Origin: an uncultured bacterium
GTDB taxonomy: Bacteria; Pseudomonadota; Alphaproteobacteria; SP197
DNA length: 5,658 nt
Assembly: GCA_938014945.1 (NCBI GenBank)
Contig: CALLQH010000249.1
Coordinates: 1 to 5,658, forward strand
Direction: 5' to 3'
In this document: in pieces, positions 3,536 through 5,658 of the stretch
Position numbering within the stretch: the first letter of the stretch is position 1
Layout: each line of letters opens with the position of its first letter
Notes under the pieces: model-generated
Database searches by the model: none
Told to the model about the DNA's origin: nothing
Seen by the model: only the letters and a program-made list of their open reading frames with translations
Program-made: the position numbers and the translations under genes

Positions 3536-5658
3536 GGTTCGTGCGCCGCAAGCTGCATCACCAGCGACAGCACGGTCAGCGGCAGCGGCAGGTCGTGGGC
3601 CAGCACCACCCGGCCCTGCCGGTTCCAGCCGCCGCGCAGGGCGACACGCATGTCGCCGGTCAGCAGGGGCGGCGGCCCGTCCATGGCATCACCGGAGGAG
3701 CGGAACGGCAGGGTGTCGAGGCGCTCCCCATCCGTGCCCGCCTTCAGGCCCAGCGTGCGCCACAGGCGGGCGACCAGGCGGTGGATGCGCTTGCGCCGGC
3801 CCTGGGCGGTGCCCTCGTCGGCGCCGGCCTCCACGGGCAGGGTGCGGATTGCCGCGTCGTAGGCGAGCCCGGCATGGACGCGGGTCGCCGCCGCATTAAG
3901 CGTCACCGCGCCGCCCGTCACGACCTGGGGCGCCACCACGGCGCCATCGGCCAGCAGCACCACCGTTTCGCCCTCCAGATGCTCCAGGCCGGAGATCTCG
4001 TCTGCGGGATCGTCGAGCGACCACACCCCCGACGCAAAGGGCCCGGTAAGGGCAAAGGGCACGATCACATCGACCGTCGCCGCGGACGGCCCCGCTATCG
4101 CTGTGATGCGCCCCCGTCCACCCGCCGCGCTCAGCAGCTTGCCGACATCCCCGGCCTCGAAGATGCCGGGGCTTGCCGCGGCCGCGACATCGCCGCCCGT
4201 CGCCGCCGACAGGCTCAGCACCGCGGCGGGATAACTGCGCCCGTCATAGGTCAGCCCGCCGTCGACGAAGAAGGCGTCCTCCTGCGGCGTCGCCGCGCCG
4301 AACGCCAGTTCCTTCATCTCCACGGTGCGCCGGATCGTGCCGTTCACATTGCGCCGCGCCACGATCCACAGCCGGTCCTCGCCCTCGGCGGGGCTGGGGA
4401 GCGCCGTCACGCTCTCGACCGCGCCGTCGGTGCCGCCGATGACATGGCGGTGCCAGGCCACCACATCCTGCGAGCGGTCATAGGTCATGCCCAGCAGCAC
4501 GCCGTCACCGCGCACGCACCACAGCACGGAGTCCGGCTCCTGCTGGTAGCTCATGTCGATGATGCCCTCGCCGGTCAGGTGTTCGGCGAGCAGCGTCAGG
4601 TCCGGCGCCACCAGGCTGTCGGCCTCGAAGCTGTAGGCGAGTTCCCGCACCTTGCGCCCGGCCCGCTGCAGGAAGAGCACGGCGCTGCCCACGCGATGGG
4701 GCTGCAGCGCGGCGCTGCCGTAGGTCGTCTGGCGCTTGACCTGAACGTTGGTCGGCGTGATCGGTGCGTCGTTCGATGTCGTGCGCATCTGCCACTCGCC
4801 GCCCACCGTGCCGATCATCAGGGTCTGGCCCGCGTTGATCCAGCGGATGGCGTTGACCTGGTCGGCCGCCAGGGTGAAGGCGAAGGCATCGTCGTCGTCG
4901 GCACCCGGCTCGAAGGTCTCGAAGTCGGCGATGCGGGAGCCGTCGATGCGCTGGGGAAAGTCGCGCGTGCCGGCAAAGATCAGCCGCTGTTCGTAGAAGG
5001 TGACGGTCGCGGGATAACCCGTGGTCGCCGACCACAGCCCCAGGCGCCAGGCCGCCGTCGCCGCCGTGCTCGAAAATGCCTTCTCCACCGCCACCGTGAC
5101 ATGGGTCACGTCGGCCACCGCCGTAATCCGGCCCCAGCCGTGGTTGCTGCCGTGCTCCAGGCGCAGCGAACGCCCGACATCGCCGGCCAGGAACCCCTGG
5201 CCGCCGTTGATCCCCGCCGTGCCGCTGGCGGTGACGGTCACGCTGCCGCTGGTGGCGCTTGCCGCCATGGTCGTCGCGCCGACGTTGGCGTCCAGATACG
5301 GCCCGTCGAGAAAGGCGATCTCCTCCAGCGTCCAGTCGACATGGCTGGTGCGCGACAGCTTGCGCGGCGCATGGTCGGGGTGGACGAGGTAAAGCACGTC
5401 GGCCGACTGCGCCGTCTGCACCGCGAAGATCTCACCCGCGCCCCAGGGCGTGGCGATCTGCAGCGGCACGCCGCCCGAAACGATCTGCCCGCCGTCGCGA
5501 AAGAAGCGCATCAGATTGCCGCCCAGCTCCAGCACATAGGCCTGGACGACGGAGAACTCGAAGGGGATCAGCCGCGAGGCCGCAGCGTCGGAGATTGCCG
5601 GCGCGACATGGCGGAAGCCCGTGCGCTTGGCCGCGCCGCCATGGGGCAGCACGGTCAT
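3532..5658 (-). CDS. Large phage tail tube / stabilisation-type protein with FCCH-like domains (N-terminus probably beyond right edge)
   Basis: At least 708 residues are encoded. The sequence matches the prophage family usually annotated as ubiquitin-activating E1 FCCH domain-containing protein, the counterpart of T7 tail tubular protein B (gp12) and P22-like stabilisation proteins, which form the tail nozzle below the portal. Family landmarks counted from the first Met in the window: LPHGGAAKRTGFRHV (4-18), RLIPFEFSVVQAYVLELG (29-46), FFRDGGQI (52-59), YEQRLIFAGT (222-231), DDDDAFAFTLAADQVNAIRW (254-273), GGEWQM (286-291), LWIVARR (430-436), and the C-terminal LPLTVLSLVMQL (692-703). Two related beta domains, about 135-210 and 480-548, each contain AGDVG...GRITA...W. 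The Met at 5658-5656 is probably internal: homologs have roughly 40-50 residues before LPHGG, including an AGELSP-like motif, and none are present here. Despite the ubiquitin-E1 name no ubiquitin chemistry is implied. The stop overlaps the GNAT start (ATGA). Confidence 0.85.
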   Translation of the reverse strand: MTVLPHGGAAKRTGFRHVAPAISDAAASRLIPFEFSVVQAYVLELGGNLMRFFRDGGQIVSGGVPLQIATPWGAGEIFAVQTAQSADVLYLVHPDHAPRKLSRTSHVDWTLEEIAFLDGPYLDANVGATTMAASATSGSVTVTASGTAGINGGQGFLAGDVGRSLRLEHGSNHGWGRITAVADVTHVTVAVEKAFSSTAATAAWRLGLWSATTGYPATVTFYEQRLIFAGTRDFPQRIDGSRIADFETFEPGADDDDAFAFTLAADQVNAIRWINAGQTLMIGTVGGEWQMRTTSNDAPITPTNVQVKRQTTYGSAALQPHRVGSAVLFLQRAGRKVRELAYSFEADSLVAPDLTLLAEHLTGEGIIDMSYQQEPDSVLWCVRGDGVLLGMTYDRSQDVVAWHRHVIGGTDGAVESVTALPSPAEGEDRLWIVARRNVNGTIRRTVEMKELAFGAATPQEDAFFVDGGLTYDGRSYPAAVLSLSAATGGDVAAAASPGIFEAGDVGKLLSAAGGRGRITAIAGPSAATVDVIVPFALTGPFASGVWSLDDPADEISGLEHLEGETVVLLADGAVVAPQVVTGGAVTLNAAATRVHAGLAYDAAIRTLPVEAGADEGTAQGRRKRIHRLVARLWRTLGLKAGTDGERLDTLPFRSSGDAMDGPPPLLTGDMRVALRGGWNRQGRVVLAHDLPLPLTVLSLVMQLAAHEP

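Noticed and set aside
2816..3899. Plus-strand open frames antisense to the GNAT and gp14-like genes
   Set aside because: Low-complexity Pro/Arg/Ala products opposite genes with recognisable family patterns, tight overlaps and ribosome sites.
4884..4900. Short GTC/TCG triplet run as a possible microsatellite
   Set aside because: It encodes the Asp run before AFAFTLAADQVNAIRW, an acidic spot typical of the family, so coding explains it.
4505..5035. Minus-strand frame inside the tail tube gene
   Set aside because: Arg-rich shadow of the strongly supported tail tube frame.

Overview
The window reads as the tail-gene end of a podovirus-like (T7-type) prophage or phage in a GC-rich proteobacterium. 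An alphaproteobacterium would fit the base composition and protein style, but nothing here fixes the taxon. Four structural genes run in series on the minus strand. From the right edge leftward they are: a large tail-tube/stabilisation-type protein with FCCH-like beta domains (3532-5658, N-terminus probably outside the window), a small GNAT-fold protein (3074-3535), an Ala-rich coiled-coil protein resembling T7 gp14 (2676-3089), and a tail fibre with a T7 gp17-type N-terminal anchor (917-2626). The first three overlap by 4 and 16 bases and the fibre follows after a 49-base gap, so they look like one translationally coupled late operon. Order and features match T7 genes 12-13-14-17, with no counterpart of the large internal virion genes 15 and 16 in between.

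Left of the fibre gene the character changes. A formyltransferase-family gene (236-925) lies on the plus strand, tail to tail with the fibre gene; the two reading frames overlap by 9 bases. It keeps the family's Asn-His-Asp catalytic triad and most resembles the stand-alone formyltransferases seen with surface-sugar biosynthesis. At 110 a minus-strand phage-like reading frame (MKSLSTSIDHE...) begins and runs off the left edge, so the formyltransferase is bracketed by phage genes on both sides and is best seen as a phage-borne accessory gene (moron).

Base composition supports this. The structural genes are about 70% GC in the lines counted by hand, whereas roughly 90-1130 is about 47-62% GC. 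This low-GC block covers the formyltransferase, the 125-base divergent gap before it, and about the last 70 codons of the tail fibre. GC returns to about 72% at the extreme left. The simplest reading is a roughly 1 kb replacement cassette carrying both a fibre tip and a formyltransferase. It suggests, without proving, that receptor recognition and surface modification were inherited together.

There are no tRNAs, rRNAs, CRISPR arrays or insertion sequences that I can recognise. The gap at 111-235 is the likely place for a promoter of the formyltransferase, but I see no convincing consensus there.
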